Assembly (NCBI GenBank): GCA_041941305.1
Contig: JBGTQJ010000048.1
Location: 1 to 64,000, forward strand
Direction of reading: 5' to 3'
From: JANSWP01 sp041941305
GTDB lineage: Bacteria; Bacteroidota; Bacteroidia; Chitinophagales; Saprospiraceae
DNA length: 64,000 nucleotides
Both the position numbers and the translations under genes were made by a program. The notes below the pieces were generated by a model. The model ran no database searches and was not told the DNA's origin. It saw only the letters and a list, made by a program, of their open reading frames with translations. Positions 1 to 8,314 of the stretch are shown piece by piece (position 1 is the stretch's first letter; each line of letters starts with the position of its first letter).

Positions 1-171
1 ACAACCCGCAACTCTTGATTTTCAATGAACTTAGCTCAAAGTGTATAGTAACTTATGCAAACCCTATGTTTATATTGTTTTTACTAAATTTTAATTCGGA
101 TAGATTTTGATTTTTCGCAAAAAATCGACATTTTATGCTTTTAAATTATCTTAAATCAAAATCTTTTTTTC

Positions 172-549
172 ATGAGGACCCACAAAAGAGAAATTTTAAT
201 CTATTACAATCCAGAGTCCAGCAACGACCGAAAAACAGTAGCGCATGCTCAGTCGGTTGTGCAACACGTCCGCAGTTTTGCTTATGAAAAAGCGCCATCT
301 ACAGGCACTAGTTGGCAACAAATTTTGCGTTCACTGGGGCTTCATCCAAAAGATTTGATGAACAAAGCCCACCCTTATTATCGGGAACACATTAAGGGAA
401 GAGAATTTGATGAGGAAAGTTGGCTGAAAGTACTCCGGTATAATCCCGAAATTATTAAAGCCCCCATCGCGATACGGGGCAAGAAAGCAATTTTGTGTCT
501 CAATTCGACAGATATTCACCGCCTCGCTGAAGGCGCCCCTCCTGTGTAA
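172..549 (+). CDS. ArsC/Spx-like thioredoxin-fold protein lacking the catalytic cysteine
   Basis: A 125-residue protein with the length and overall layout of the ArsC/Spx family: an N-terminal beta strand followed by an IYYNP motif, a central SWQQILRSLGLHPKDLMNK helix segment, and a late block (IKAPIAIRGKKAILC) matching the 'xRPIxxxGxxxxxG' end of arsenate reductases. In active ArsC the N-terminal motif is YxNPxCxxS/CR. Here the position reads NPESSNDR, so the redox/arsenate cysteine is absent, and the only Cys is near residue 109. An arsenate reductase role is therefore unlikely. A structural or regulatory (Spx-like) role is inference. The ATG at 172 follows an AT-rich leader with no clear Shine-Dalgarno, as is usual in this phylum. 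The gene stands alone, and a hairpin plus T-run lies downstream at 691-717. Confidence 0.75.
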   Translation: MRTHKREILIYYNPESSNDRKTVAHAQSVVQHVRSFAYEKAPSTGTSWQQILRSLGLHPKDLMNKAHPYYREHIKGREFDEESWLKVLRYNPEIIKAPIAIRGKKAILCLNSTDIHRLAEGAPPV

Positions 550-660
550 TGAAAAATGGAATAATGTATCAATGAAAGAGTGAATTCATCCCTTACTTCA
601 TTCTTTCATTCTTTCATTAGAAATCCCTTCTCATTATTCCAAATTCTAAAGAATCTGTCG

Positions 661-668
661 TAATTTTG
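661..668 (+). promoter_or_regulatory. Bacteroidota-type -7 box upstream of the DUF3127 gene
   Basis: TAATTTTG matches the TAnnTTTG consensus of the primary Bacteroidota sigma factor. It lies 73 bases before the ATG at 741 and upstream of the hairpin at 691-717. No convincing -33 TTG is seen. Confidence 0.35.
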
Positions 669-690
669 AACACCTTTTTAAAAGGCTTAA

Positions 691-717
691 ACGGAGAGCG
701 AAAGTTCTCCGTTTTTT
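691..717 (+). terminator. Intrinsic terminator or leader attenuator
   Basis: ACGGAGA pairs with TCTCCGT across a GCGAAAGT loop and is followed by a run of six T. It can end the ArsC-like transcript. Because a promoter-like TAATTTTG lies upstream of it (661-668) and the next ATG 24 bases downstream, it could also act as an attenuator in the DUF3127 leader. Confidence 0.6.
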
Positions 718-740
718 GTTCAATACTTTAAATTAAAATT

Positions 741-1109
741 ATGGCTTTCGAGTTAGAAGGGAAACTTCACAAAAAATACGACACAGAAAATAAAACGGAT
801 TCATTTCAGGCAAGAGAATTTGTTGTAGAAATTCAGGACGGCAATTATCCACAATTCATAAAATTTCAACTGACTCAGGACCGATGTGCTTTGCTTGACG
901 ACTACAATGAAGCGGAGCCTATCAAAGTCCATTTCAATTTGAGGGGTCGTGAGTGGAACGGACGCTACTTTACAAACCTTAATGCCTGGCGTCTGGAGAA
1001 AGTTTCTGCCAGCCAGGAAAGTACACCACCTCCAGTAGAAGATGGTTTTTTCCCGGCTGCTTCTGATGAACCTTCCTCAGCTTCCTCTACCGATGATTTA
1101 CCATTCTAG
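741..1109 (+). CDS. DUF3127 protein with SSB-like acidic C-terminal tip
   Basis: The 122-residue protein matches DUF3127, a small OB-fold-like family found mainly in Bacteroidota. It shows the family's N-terminal FELEGKLHKKYDTENKTDSFQAREFVVEI block and the WNGRYFTNLNAWRLE block near residues 75-90. The region after about residue 90 is low-complexity (S, P, E rich) and ends in DDLPF. That ending looks like the conserved C-terminal tip by which bacterial single-stranded DNA-binding proteins recruit repair and replication partners. An OB-like body, a disordered linker and an SSB-type tip together suggest a role at single-stranded DNA. This is inference from architecture; the biochemical role of the family is not known to me. 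A promoter-like box and a hairpin lie just upstream. Confidence 0.85.
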   Translation: MAFELEGKLHKKYDTENKTDSFQAREFVVEIQDGNYPQFIKFQLTQDRCALLDDYNEAEPIKVHFNLRGREWNGRYFTNLNAWRLEKVSASQESTPPPVEDGFFPAASDEPSSASSTDDLPF

Positions 1110-1113
1110 TGCA

Positions 1114-1276
1114 TAAGGAACTAAATTTTGAACAGGTAATGCGGCTTCTTTTACACCTAACCTTCGTTGCTCGTCGTTCAGGTAGCTTTCCCGATAGCTA
1201 TCGGGATCTTTACTTCTCGTGCCTCGGTTAGGCACAAAATAGGCTCCCATTACCTATCCATAACTTAATTCCTCAT
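1114..1276. repeat. Long imperfect palindrome with nested 18-bp perfect palindrome
   Basis: The 255-base gap between the DUF3127 gene and murF-alr is filled by nested inverted repeats. AGGTAAT (1134-1140) pairs with ATTACCT (1249-1255), flanking AAGGAA pairs loosely with TTCCTC, and CCTAACC pairs with GGTTAGG. TCCCGATAGCTATCGGGA (1189-1206) is a perfect palindrome near the middle. The CCCGATAGCTATCGGG core is familiar to me as a recurrent palindrome in Bacteroidota intergenic DNA. Mobility or regulatory role is unknown. Confidence 0.7.
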
Positions 1277-1364
1277 ACACTAGTGTGCGAACGTATGGAT
1301 GTGTGAGTGTGGATTAGGCTAGCCAACAACACATTCATACATTTTCACAGGCACACACTTTTCC

Positions 1365-3845
1365 ATGTATTCGATTCAGAAAATTGTTGAAGCATTAGAA
1401 TGGAAGTTTCTGAATGAAACATCTTTGGAGTCAACTATCCAACATTTGCTACTGGATAGTCGGCAAGTTACATTTCCAGACACTGCGTTGTTTTTTGCTC
1501 TAAAGGGGAAGCGGCATGATGGTCATGATTTTATAGAGAATGTTTATGCAAAGGGCGTTCGAAATTTTGTGATTTCCCGAAAGATCGAATGGGCACCTTT
1601 TCCAGATGCCAACTTTATTTTGGTCCATAACGTCGTTGCTGCACTTCAAAAATTGGCAGCCTACCATCGCCATCAATTCAATTTAAGAACCATAGGAATT
1701 ACTGGCAGCAATGGAAAAACCATTGTAAAAGAATGGCTTTTTCAGTTGCTTCAATCGGATTTCAACATTGTAAGAAGTCCCAAAAGTTATAATTCTCAAA
1801 TAGGCGTCCCTCTTTCAGTTTGGCAAATTCAGAAACATCACGATCTAGGCATTTTTGAGGCAGGTATTTCTGAAAGGGGAGAGATGGAGAAGAGTTCACC
1901 TGTGCTGAACTGTGAGATTGGTATTTTCACGAATATTGGACCGGCACATGATGAGGGATTCTCTAGTACCAATGCAAAGATCGAAGAAAAATTAAAGTTA
2001 TTTGAAAAAGCAAAAACCATCGTTTATTGCAAAAACTACAGGAAGGTCGATGAGGCGATTCAAGGGCTGAAAAATAAAAATTTGTTCTGCTGGGCTTTTG
2101 AAGAAAAAAGCATTTCTAATGATGTTGCCTTATTGATTACCAAAACAGAAAAACTAAACGGAAGTACAACTATTAATGGCACATTTAGCCAGGAGCAATT
2201 AAAAATTCAAATTCCTTTCACAGATTCTGCTTCCATTGAAAATGCCATTCATTGTTGGGCTACGCTACTCTTTTTAGGATATGAAAATGCTATTATTCAA
2301 AATCGCATGACTGCTTTAGAACCAATAGCAATGCGCCTTGAATTGAAAGAAGGTATCAACAATTGCATCGTCATCAATGACAGCTACAATTCTGACTTGG
2401 CTTCTCTCAGCATTGCCCTCAATTTTTTAAATCAACAAGGCAAAAACCCCAAACGTACCCTTTTTCTTTCCGATATTCTACAAACAGGTCAGGAGCCAAA
2501 ACAATTGTATTACCTGGTAGCTCAATTATTGTCTGAAAAGGGAATCGACAAAGTAATCGGGATTGGAAATGAAGTAGCTATTTTAGAGTCTAACCTCCCT
2601 GAAAGAATTCAGTCCTCTTTTTTTGAAAACACACAGTCCTTTCTTCATAACTTTGAGCCGGTAGCATTTCAAAATGAAACCATTCTGCTTAAGGGAGCCA
2701 GAAAATTTGGATTTGAGCGAATTGCCAGGCGCTTAACCAAAAGAACCCACCAAACAACATTGGAAGTCAATCTCGGAGCCCTTATTCACAATCTCTCTGT
2801 TTACAAAAGTTTCTTGAAGCCCGAAACCAAAATAATGGCTATGGTCAAAGCTTCAGCTTATGGAAGTGGAAGTGTTGAAGTTGCTAAATTATTGGAATTT
2901 CACAATGTAGATTATTTAGGCGTTGCTTATGCTGATGAAGGAGTCGAATTGCGAAAAGCAGGAGTTCAACTGCCGATTATGGTCATGAATCCGGAAGCTG
3001 CTACTTTTGAGACGCTGACGAGATTCGATTTAGAGCCTGAAATATATAGTCTGGGATTATTGAGGCAATTTTCCGATTATGTAGACACCGAGAATGCAAA
3101 AGTGAAAATACATCTGAAAGTAGATACAGGGATGCACCGCCTGGGATTTGAATCTGATGAATTATCTGAAGTATCAGCAATTCTAAAATTAACTCCTGGT
3201 TTAAAAGTCGCTTCCATCATTTCTCATCTCGCAGGAAGCGAGGACCAACAGCATGATGACTTTACCAAACTCCAGGTTTCCAGATTTGAAAAAAACTATC
3301 AATCTTTAATCGAAAAACTTGACTACCAACCACTTAAGCACATTCTAAATTCTACCGGAATCGTTCGCTTCCCCCAATATCAAATGGATATGGTTCGGTT
3401 GGGCATTGGTTTATATGGTATTGATAGCAGTGTAACAATTCAGGAAGCATTGCAGGTTGTCACTACTTTTAAAGCCACTATTTCCCAAATCAAAAGTCTG
3501 GACGCCAAAGAAACGGTAGGATATGGCAGAAGTGGGAAAATTGACGAACAAAAGCGCATTGCAACCATTAGTGTAGGTTATGCGGATGGTTTATTAAGAG
3601 CAGCCGGTAATGGCAACTTCCGAGTATTGATCCACAATCAGCCTGCCCCAATTATCGGCAATGTATGTATGGATATGAGTATGGTGGATGTTTCGGATAT
3701 TCCACAAGCCAAAGAGGGTGATGAAGTGATAGTTTTTGGAAAAACCCCTACTGTAAGTGATTTGGCAGATTGTTTGGACACCATTCCATACGAGATTTTT
3801 ACAAATATCTCCAAAAGAGTAAAGCGAGTTTATTTTCAGGAGTAG
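1365..3845 (+). CDS. murF-alr: Bifunctional UDP-MurNAc-tripeptide:D-Ala-D-Ala ligase / alanine racemase
   Basis: An 826-residue fusion typical of Bacteroidota. Residues 1 to about 455 are MurF: an N-terminal UDP-MurNAc-tripeptide-binding region, the Mur ligase P-loop GITGSNGKT near residue 110, the FEAGISERGEME block and the INDSYNSDLAS block of the C-terminal domain. Residues from about 460 are a fold-type III alanine racemase. The PLP lysine is in MAMVKASAYGSG, VDTGMHRLGF follows, the catalytic tyrosine is in VGYGRSGK, and NVCMDMSMVDV forms the substrate-side loop. The enzyme would make D-alanine and add D-Ala-D-Ala to the peptidoglycan precursor in the cytoplasm; ddl is not nearby. Both active sites look intact. 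The ATG at 1365 is preceded by the repeat-rich leader. Confidence 0.95.
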   Translation: MYSIQKIVEALEWKFLNETSLESTIQHLLLDSRQVTFPDTALFFALKGKRHDGHDFIENVYAKGVRNFVISRKIEWAPFPDANFILVHNVVAALQKLAAYHRHQFNLRTIGITGSNGKTIVKEWLFQLLQSDFNIVRSPKSYNSQIGVPLSVWQIQKHHDLGIFEAGISERGEMEKSSPVLNCEIGIFTNIGPAHDEGFSSTNAKIEEKLKLFEKAKTIVYCKNYRKVDEAIQGLKNKNLFCWAFEEKSISNDVALLITKTEKLNGSTTINGTFSQEQLKIQIPFTDSASIENAIHCWATLLFLGYENAIIQNRMTALEPIAMRLELKEGINNCIVINDSYNSDLASLSIALNFLNQQGKNPKRTLFLSDILQTGQEPKQLYYLVAQLLSEKGIDKVIGIGNEVAILESNLPERIQSSFFENTQSFLHNFEPVAFQNETILLKGARKFGFERIARRLTKRTHQTTLEVNLGALIHNLSVYKSFLKPETKIMAMVKASAYGSGSVEVAKLLEFHNVDYLGVAYADEGVELRKAGVQLPIMVMNPEAATFETLTRFDLEPEIYSLGLLRQFSDYVDTENAKVKIHLKVDTGMHRLGFESDELSEVSAILKLTPGLKVASIISHLAGSEDQQHDDFTKLQVSRFEKNYQSLIEKLDYQPLKHILNSTGIVRFPQYQMDMVRLGIGLYGIDSSVTIQEALQVVTTFKATISQIKSLDAKETVGYGRSGKIDEQKRIATISVGYADGLLRAAGNGNFRVLIHNQPAPIIGNVCMDMSMVDVSDIPQAKEGDEVIVFGKTPTVSDLADCLDTIPYEIFTNISKRVKRVYFQE

Positions 3846-4077
3846 TTGGTATTTTTTCTCTCCCTTTTTATTTATCAGTTGACAAAAACGAAGATTCTTA
3901 CAAGTGAAGTGATGCGAAATGCACCAAACCTGCATATATAAATAATGAAAGCGATAATTTGCGATTTTGGAAAAACTTGCTTCGTAAAATTTGGTAGTTT
4001 ATTTCCTAACCCCTTACTCAAAAAGCAACCGTTTTGGACAATTTTACGCCAAACTGTTAATCGAAAACACCTGGATT

Positions 4078-6414
4078 ATGCCTAGATTTTTTTTCGCCTC
4101 TTTATTATGCCTTTGTCTCCACTACGCCTCCATTTCTCAAATAAATGCGCCTGAACCCTGCATTGATCCCGTCATGACCCCTACCTGTGCAGAGGCTTGC
4201 GTCATTTGTGACATTGATGGATTTACTGGAGTAAACAACAGCCAAGTGACTGGAGTAGCTCCAGGAGATTTTTGTACAACCTGGGTTCACAATATCACCT
4301 GGATCGCATTTATTGCCGGAAGTGAAGATTTGACATTGGAAGTGACGGTTACCAATTGCCAAATCAATTGGGGATTGGAAATCGGGATCTACGAAAGTTT
4401 GGATTGTGAGACTTTTCAACAAGTTAGTTTTTGTGACACGGATGTAGGAAATAATGAAACAGGTGTTTTTTCGAATACTCAACCCCTGATCGTTGGCCAA
4501 TATTATTACTTCGTAATGGATGGCAGTAATGGTGATATTTGTAATTATTCCGTCGCAGTGACAGAAGGTACAACTTTGGTGGGTGCCTTGCAGCCTATTC
4601 CTGGAATAGAGGGTCCAGCAACGTCTTGTCCAAATGTTTTACAAACTTTCCAGGTACCGGAAGTTCCTGGCGCCAATTTTTCTCAATGGACGGTCAATGG
4701 GACAGTGGTCTCTGATGAGCATGAGATTTTGGAAATCGATTTTGATAATCCTGGAACCTATCAAATATGCTATTCAGCCTATAATGTTTGCGATACACTA
4801 CCACCTACCTGCACTTCAATCGTAGTAAACAATATCCCTCCTTTTATTTTTGATGAATCGATTTGTGAAGGCGATAGTTTGTTTGTATTAGATACTGTTT
4901 TTCACGAGGCGGGAAATTACAACTACAGCTACATCGATACCGCCGGTTGTATACAAGAAGTTCTCGGAGCGCTTGACATCATTCCAACAACATACACAAA
5001 TCTGGATTTGACCTTCTGCTTTGGCGATTCGGTATTCTTTGGTGGGCAGGCCTTCACTGAAACAGGCAATTACACGGTTCCACTAATTGCTTCTACTGAA
5101 TGTGACAGTGTTTTGCTTTTGGATTTGCTTACCTTTCTTTGTGATATTGATGGCGGCTTTGCCGATGATAATCTTCTCTGCCATGGTGACCAAAACGGAC
5201 AATTGGAGTTTAATCTCCTGGATGGCAATCATCCCTATACTTACGAATGGGAAGAGGAAACAGGAACAGGAGCAACCGGTTCGGGAACAAGTAATATCAA
5301 TTCTACAACCATCATTATCCCCAACCTTACAGCTGGTGTTTACAGCATTACCATAACAGACGCCACGGGAAGTGTGGGTATTTTTGTAGGACAAGTTTTC
5401 GAGCCTTTTAGTATGACCTCTGATATTGAATTGTCTCAGTATGGGGTCGCCAATGTCAGTTGCTATGAAGCTGCAGATGGCACCATTTCCATTACACCTA
5501 ATCTGGGTTTACCACCTTATTCTTACAATTGGAACAATGGCAATCAGGAAAGCTCAGATAGCGATCTGGCAGCTGGTTCATATTCTGTAACCATCACAGA
5601 TTCAAATGGCTGTACAATTGTAGCCTATCCCAGTTTAACAGAACCAGAACCAGTCTCCTCAAATTTTGATTTATTCCAACCACATTGCAATCCTGATAAC
5701 AGTGGCATCATTACAGTTCTTCCAGAAGGAGGAAATAGTCCATATACTTATGCTATCGATGGTGGTGATTTTAGTGCAACCCCTAGTTTTGGAGAGTTGT
5801 TCCCAGGATTTTATACCATTCGAATTGAAGATGCTTTTGGTTGTAAATATGAAGAGGTAGTGAAAATGATAGAGCCCAATACCCTGGTTTTGGACTTAGA
5901 TGAAGAACTCGAAATTTGCCTGGGTGATAGCATCCAGCTAACTCCTTTTGTCAATGAACCGAATCTAACTTATGTCTGGACCTCTCTATCTCCAATCAAC
6001 TGTCCGGATTGCCCAAGACCCTATGTGGGACCTTATAATAATGCCAACTATCACCTACAAGCTATCCTACCAAATGGTTGCTTCCAAACTGATTCTATCA
6101 ACATCATAGTCAATAAATTCAGAAAACTCTACGTCCCAAATGTATTTAGCCCCAATAACGACGGACTTAATGACATTTTCAGAATTTATCCCAGTAAAGA
6201 AGTCGCACAAATATTAGAATTCGAAATATTCAATCGATGGGGCGCTATGGTTGCCTCTTACCGCAATTTGCTACCAAATGACGCCAATGCTGGTTGGGAT
6301 GGAAGGATTGGAGAAGATTTGACAGATCTCGGAGTCTATGTCTGGAGGGCTAGTGTTCAGTTTTTAGATGGTGTCGTGATGGAGTATAAGGGGGATGTGA
6401 TGGTGGCGAGATAG
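4078..6414 (+). CDS. Secreted SprB-repeat protein with gliding-type (CHU_C, T9SS type B) C-terminal domain
   Basis: About 778 residues from the ATG at 4078. An upstream in-frame extension to 3991 is possible, but the 4078 start gives a clean signal peptide (MPRFFFASLLCLCLHYASISQ). The first ~170 residues resemble a pre-peptidase/adhesin-like beta domain with paired cysteines. Two or more SprB-like repeats follow, with the hallmark 'Y.YSWNNG... DLAAGSYSVTITDSNGC' pattern (around 5340-5640), then PKD/Ig-like segments. The last ~95 residues (KLYVPNVFSPNNDGLNDIFRIY to the end) form the CHU_C domain used as a type B type IX secretion signal. Expected fate: export by Sec, crossing of the outer membrane by T9SS, cell-surface or extracellular location, likely adhesion or gliding. 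It is a single gene flanked by non-coding DNA. Confidence 0.9.
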   Translation: MPRFFFASLLCLCLHYASISQINAPEPCIDPVMTPTCAEACVICDIDGFTGVNNSQVTGVAPGDFCTTWVHNITWIAFIAGSEDLTLEVTVTNCQINWGLEIGIYESLDCETFQQVSFCDTDVGNNETGVFSNTQPLIVGQYYYFVMDGSNGDICNYSVAVTEGTTLVGALQPIPGIEGPATSCPNVLQTFQVPEVPGANFSQWTVNGTVVSDEHEILEIDFDNPGTYQICYSAYNVCDTLPPTCTSIVVNNIPPFIFDESICEGDSLFVLDTVFHEAGNYNYSYIDTAGCIQEVLGALDIIPTTYTNLDLTFCFGDSVFFGGQAFTETGNYTVPLIASTECDSVLLLDLLTFLCDIDGGFADDNLLCHGDQNGQLEFNLLDGNHPYTYEWEEETGTGATGSGTSNINSTTIIIPNLTAGVYSITITDATGSVGIFVGQVFEPFSMTSDIELSQYGVANVSCYEAADGTISITPNLGLPPYSYNWNNGNQESSDSDLAAGSYSVTITDSNGCTIVAYPSLTEPEPVSSNFDLFQPHCNPDNSGIITVLPEGGNSPYTYAIDGGDFSATPSFGELFPGFYTIRIEDAFGCKYEEVVKMIEPNTLVLDLDEELEICLGDSIQLTPFVNEPNLTYVWTSLSPINCPDCPRPYVGPYNNANYHLQAILPNGCFQTDSINIIVNKFRKLYVPNVFSPNNDGLNDIFRIYPSKEVAQILEFEIFNRWGAMVASYRNLLPNDANAGWDGRIGEDLTDLGVYVWRASVQFLDGVVMEYKGDVMVAR

Positions 6415-6465
6415 CTTCCTTCATATTCATAAAACATAAATCACCTTTAATCAATATGACTTTCG

Positions 6466-6592
6466 AGGTGATGCCTTCGAGCAAGGACTGGAGTGTTGAA
6501 AAGAAGGTGTTGCCTCAAAAAGGAGTCTGGAATGAAAATTTAAGGCAACACCTTTTTCTCACGCTCAACAGCTCTTTCTCAAGGCATCACCT
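6466..6592. repeat. Nested double stem-loop upstream of cinA
   Basis: Two perfect 12-bp inverted repeats are nested. Outer: AGGTGATGCCTT (6466-6477) with AAGGCATCACCT (6581-6592). Inner: AAGGTGTTGCCT (6504-6515) with AGGCAACACCTT (6543-6554). A TGTTGA/TCAACA pair lies between them. The two arms are near copies of each other (GGTGATGCC versus GGTGTTGCC). This fills the space between the T9SS protein and cinA. Confidence 0.75.
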
Positions 6593-6661
6593 TAATTATT
6601 TTCCAAATTGAGCATTGCTGAGAAAAAATAAAGAAATGGTGACGCTCACCTCTAACAATTT

Positions 6662-6669
6662 TATATTTG
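6662..6669 (+). promoter_or_regulatory. -7 promoter box for cinA
   Basis: TATATTTG fits TAnnTTTG and sits 26 bases before the cinA ATG at 6695. No -33 TTG is obvious. Confidence 0.4.
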
Positions 6670-6694
6670 CCGCCCAAAAATTAAATCACCAAGC

Positions 6695-7930
6695 ATGGAT
6701 ATACACATCATCACCATCGGCGACGAAATTCTCATTGGGCAAATTGTAGATACCAACTCCGCTTGGATGGCACAGCAACTGAACCTAATTGGAGCACACG
6801 TGGTGGGCATTTCTACAGTCGGAGATGGCAGAGAAGAAATCCTGGAAGGTTTGGAACATGCTTCTAAAAATGCAGATGTCATTTTAATTACCGGAGGTCT
6901 GGGGCCTACCAAAGATGATGTCACAAAAAAGGTTTTAGCAGAATATTTCGATACAGGTTTTGTATTTCATCAGGAAACCTGGGATCGCATCGTTCGAATG
7001 TTTGAACGATGGGGACGGAGTTATACAGAAGCACACCGACAGCAGTGTTTCATGCCCCAAAATGCACTCATAATGAAAAACAAAATGGGGAGTGCTCCAG
7101 GAATGTGGTTTGAAGAAAATGGAAAGGTCTATGCTTCCATGCCGGGGGTTCCCTTTGAGATGAAATATTTGATGGAATTTGAAATAATTCCAAAATTGAA
7201 GGAAAAATTTCCTGGAAAACCCATCGCTCATCGCACCGTTTTGACCGTTGGAGAAGGTGAATCTCGCCTGGCGAAAAGAATAGAAGACTTTGAAAGCAAT
7301 CTACCCGAAAATATCAAATTGGCATTTCTACCGGGTCTTGGACAAGTCCGATTGAGATTAACAGGATATTCAGAAGATGAAATTAAGCTGAATGAACAAT
7401 TAGATGAAAAAGTGGAAGCACTCAAAGGATTGATCCCGGAGTTTATCTTCGGCTATGATCGAGACAACCTGGAAGCAGCAATTGGAAGAAAACTTAGGGA
7501 AAAAGGATTGACTCTGGCAACTGCAGAAAGCTGCACCGGTGGTTATGTGGCGCATAAAATCACGGCTATTCCAGGTTCTTCTGATTATTTTATGGGCAGT
7601 GTAATTGCCTACTCCAACGATATAAAAATGAAGCAATTGGGCGTACAGGAAACCACTTTAAAAGAACACGGTGCAGTAAGCGAACAAACAGTCCGTGAAA
7701 TGGTACAGGGAACTTTACATTTATTAAAGACAGATATTGCAATCGCCACTTCTGGCATCGCAGGTCCTGGTGGCGGAACTCCTGAAAAACCAGTTGGAAC
7801 GGTTTGGTTGGCTGTTGGAAATAAAGATAAAGTTGAGGCTCGAAAGCTCCAAATTGGGAAAGATCGAATGAAAAACATTCAGTTTTCCACCGTTCAGGCT
7901 TTGGATATGTTGAGAAGATTTATTCGGTAG
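6695..7930 (+). CDS. cinA: CinA-type nicotinamide-nucleotide amidohydrolase / competence-damage inducible protein
   Basis: A full-length 411-residue CinA. Residues 1 to ~170 are the molybdopterin-binding-like COG1058 domain (TIGDEILIGQIVDTNS, ITGGLGPTKDDVTK). A linker follows, and residues ~250-411 are the PncC-type amidohydrolase (LATAESCTGG, GSSDYFMGSVIAYSNDIK, TSGIAGPGGGTPEKPVGTVW). In characterised homologues the C-terminal domain deamidates NMN in NAD recycling, and the N-terminal domain can act on ADP-ribose. Any link to competence is by name only; comEC lies about 38 kb away. The start is well supported, because MDIHIITIGDEIL begins directly with the first strand. The gene stands alone behind a promoter-like box and a nested hairpin. 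Confidence 0.95.
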   Translation: MDIHIITIGDEILIGQIVDTNSAWMAQQLNLIGAHVVGISTVGDGREEILEGLEHASKNADVILITGGLGPTKDDVTKKVLAEYFDTGFVFHQETWDRIVRMFERWGRSYTEAHRQQCFMPQNALIMKNKMGSAPGMWFEENGKVYASMPGVPFEMKYLMEFEIIPKLKEKFPGKPIAHRTVLTVGEGESRLAKRIEDFESNLPENIKLAFLPGLGQVRLRLTGYSEDEIKLNEQLDEKVEALKGLIPEFIFGYDRDNLEAAIGRKLREKGLTLATAESCTGGYVAHKITAIPGSSDYFMGSVIAYSNDIKMKQLGVQETTLKEHGAVSEQTVREMVQGTLHLLKTDIAIATSGIAGPGGGTPEKPVGTVWLAVGNKDKVEARKLQIGKDRMKNIQFSTVQALDMLRRFIR

Positions 7931-7984
7931 ATGATCAAATGCCAATGCTCTGCAATCTAAAACACCTTAAGATGGCTGCGAGTA

Positions 7985-8097
7985 GTCGGATTTTGCAATC
8001 CGACATGCCCAAGGATGAATTCAAGTCGTTGCTATTTCATTCACTGAAAAGAAAAAATCATGTTCCCCTAATTACCCCGCTGGATTGCAAAATCCAG
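7985..8097. repeat. Pair of inverted GGATTTTGCAATCC palindromic sites
   Basis: GTCGGATTTTGCAATCCGAC (7985-8004) is a stem-loop. CTGGATTGCAAAATCCAG (8080-8097) is another, and its 14-base core is the reverse complement of the first. A related half-site, TTTTGCAATCC followed by CAGCCTC, recurs at about 9966-9990. The arrangement (two short palindromes, inverted, ~75 bp apart) is REP/BIME-like. No RAYT transposase is present in the window. Confidence 0.6.
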
Positions 8098-8138
8098 CCT
8101 CTCTATTCCAGCGCTAAATTACTGTCTAGGAAATTTTA

Positions 8139-8182
8139 ACTTAGACTTAATCTTAATCTTAATCTTAAACTTAATCTTAACC
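8139..8182. repeat. Hexanucleotide microsatellite (TTAATC)n
   Basis: About seven imperfect copies of CTTAAT/CTTAAA lie in the non-coding gap between cinA and the minus-strand terminator. It may be slippage-prone, but no gene start is close enough to suggest phase variation. Confidence 0.8.
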
Positions 8183-8183
8183 A

Positions 8184-8216
8184 AAAAAGCCTGCCCCGGC
8201 ATTCCGGGAACAGGCT
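8184..8216 (-). terminator. Intrinsic terminator of the small exported protein gene
   Basis: Read on the minus strand, GCCTG...CAGGC with an inner CCCGG/CCGGG stem is followed by a run of six T. It lies ~100 bases past the stop codon of the gene at 8315-8776. Confidence 0.7.
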
Positions 8217-8314
8217 CCATCGTCATTGGTCTCAAGAAAAGAAAACTACTATTTTCTGTTTCAACGATGGCTCTTTAAGGGAGTCTATCGCGAGTACAGT
8301 TCAAAGTTTAATGA

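Noticed and set aside
3991..4077. Upstream start for the SprB-repeat protein
   Set aside because: The extension puts 29 non-hydrophobic residues before an otherwise clear signal peptide.
7939..8139. 66-codon open frame after cinA
   Set aside because: It runs through two palindromic repeats and has no protein-like composition.
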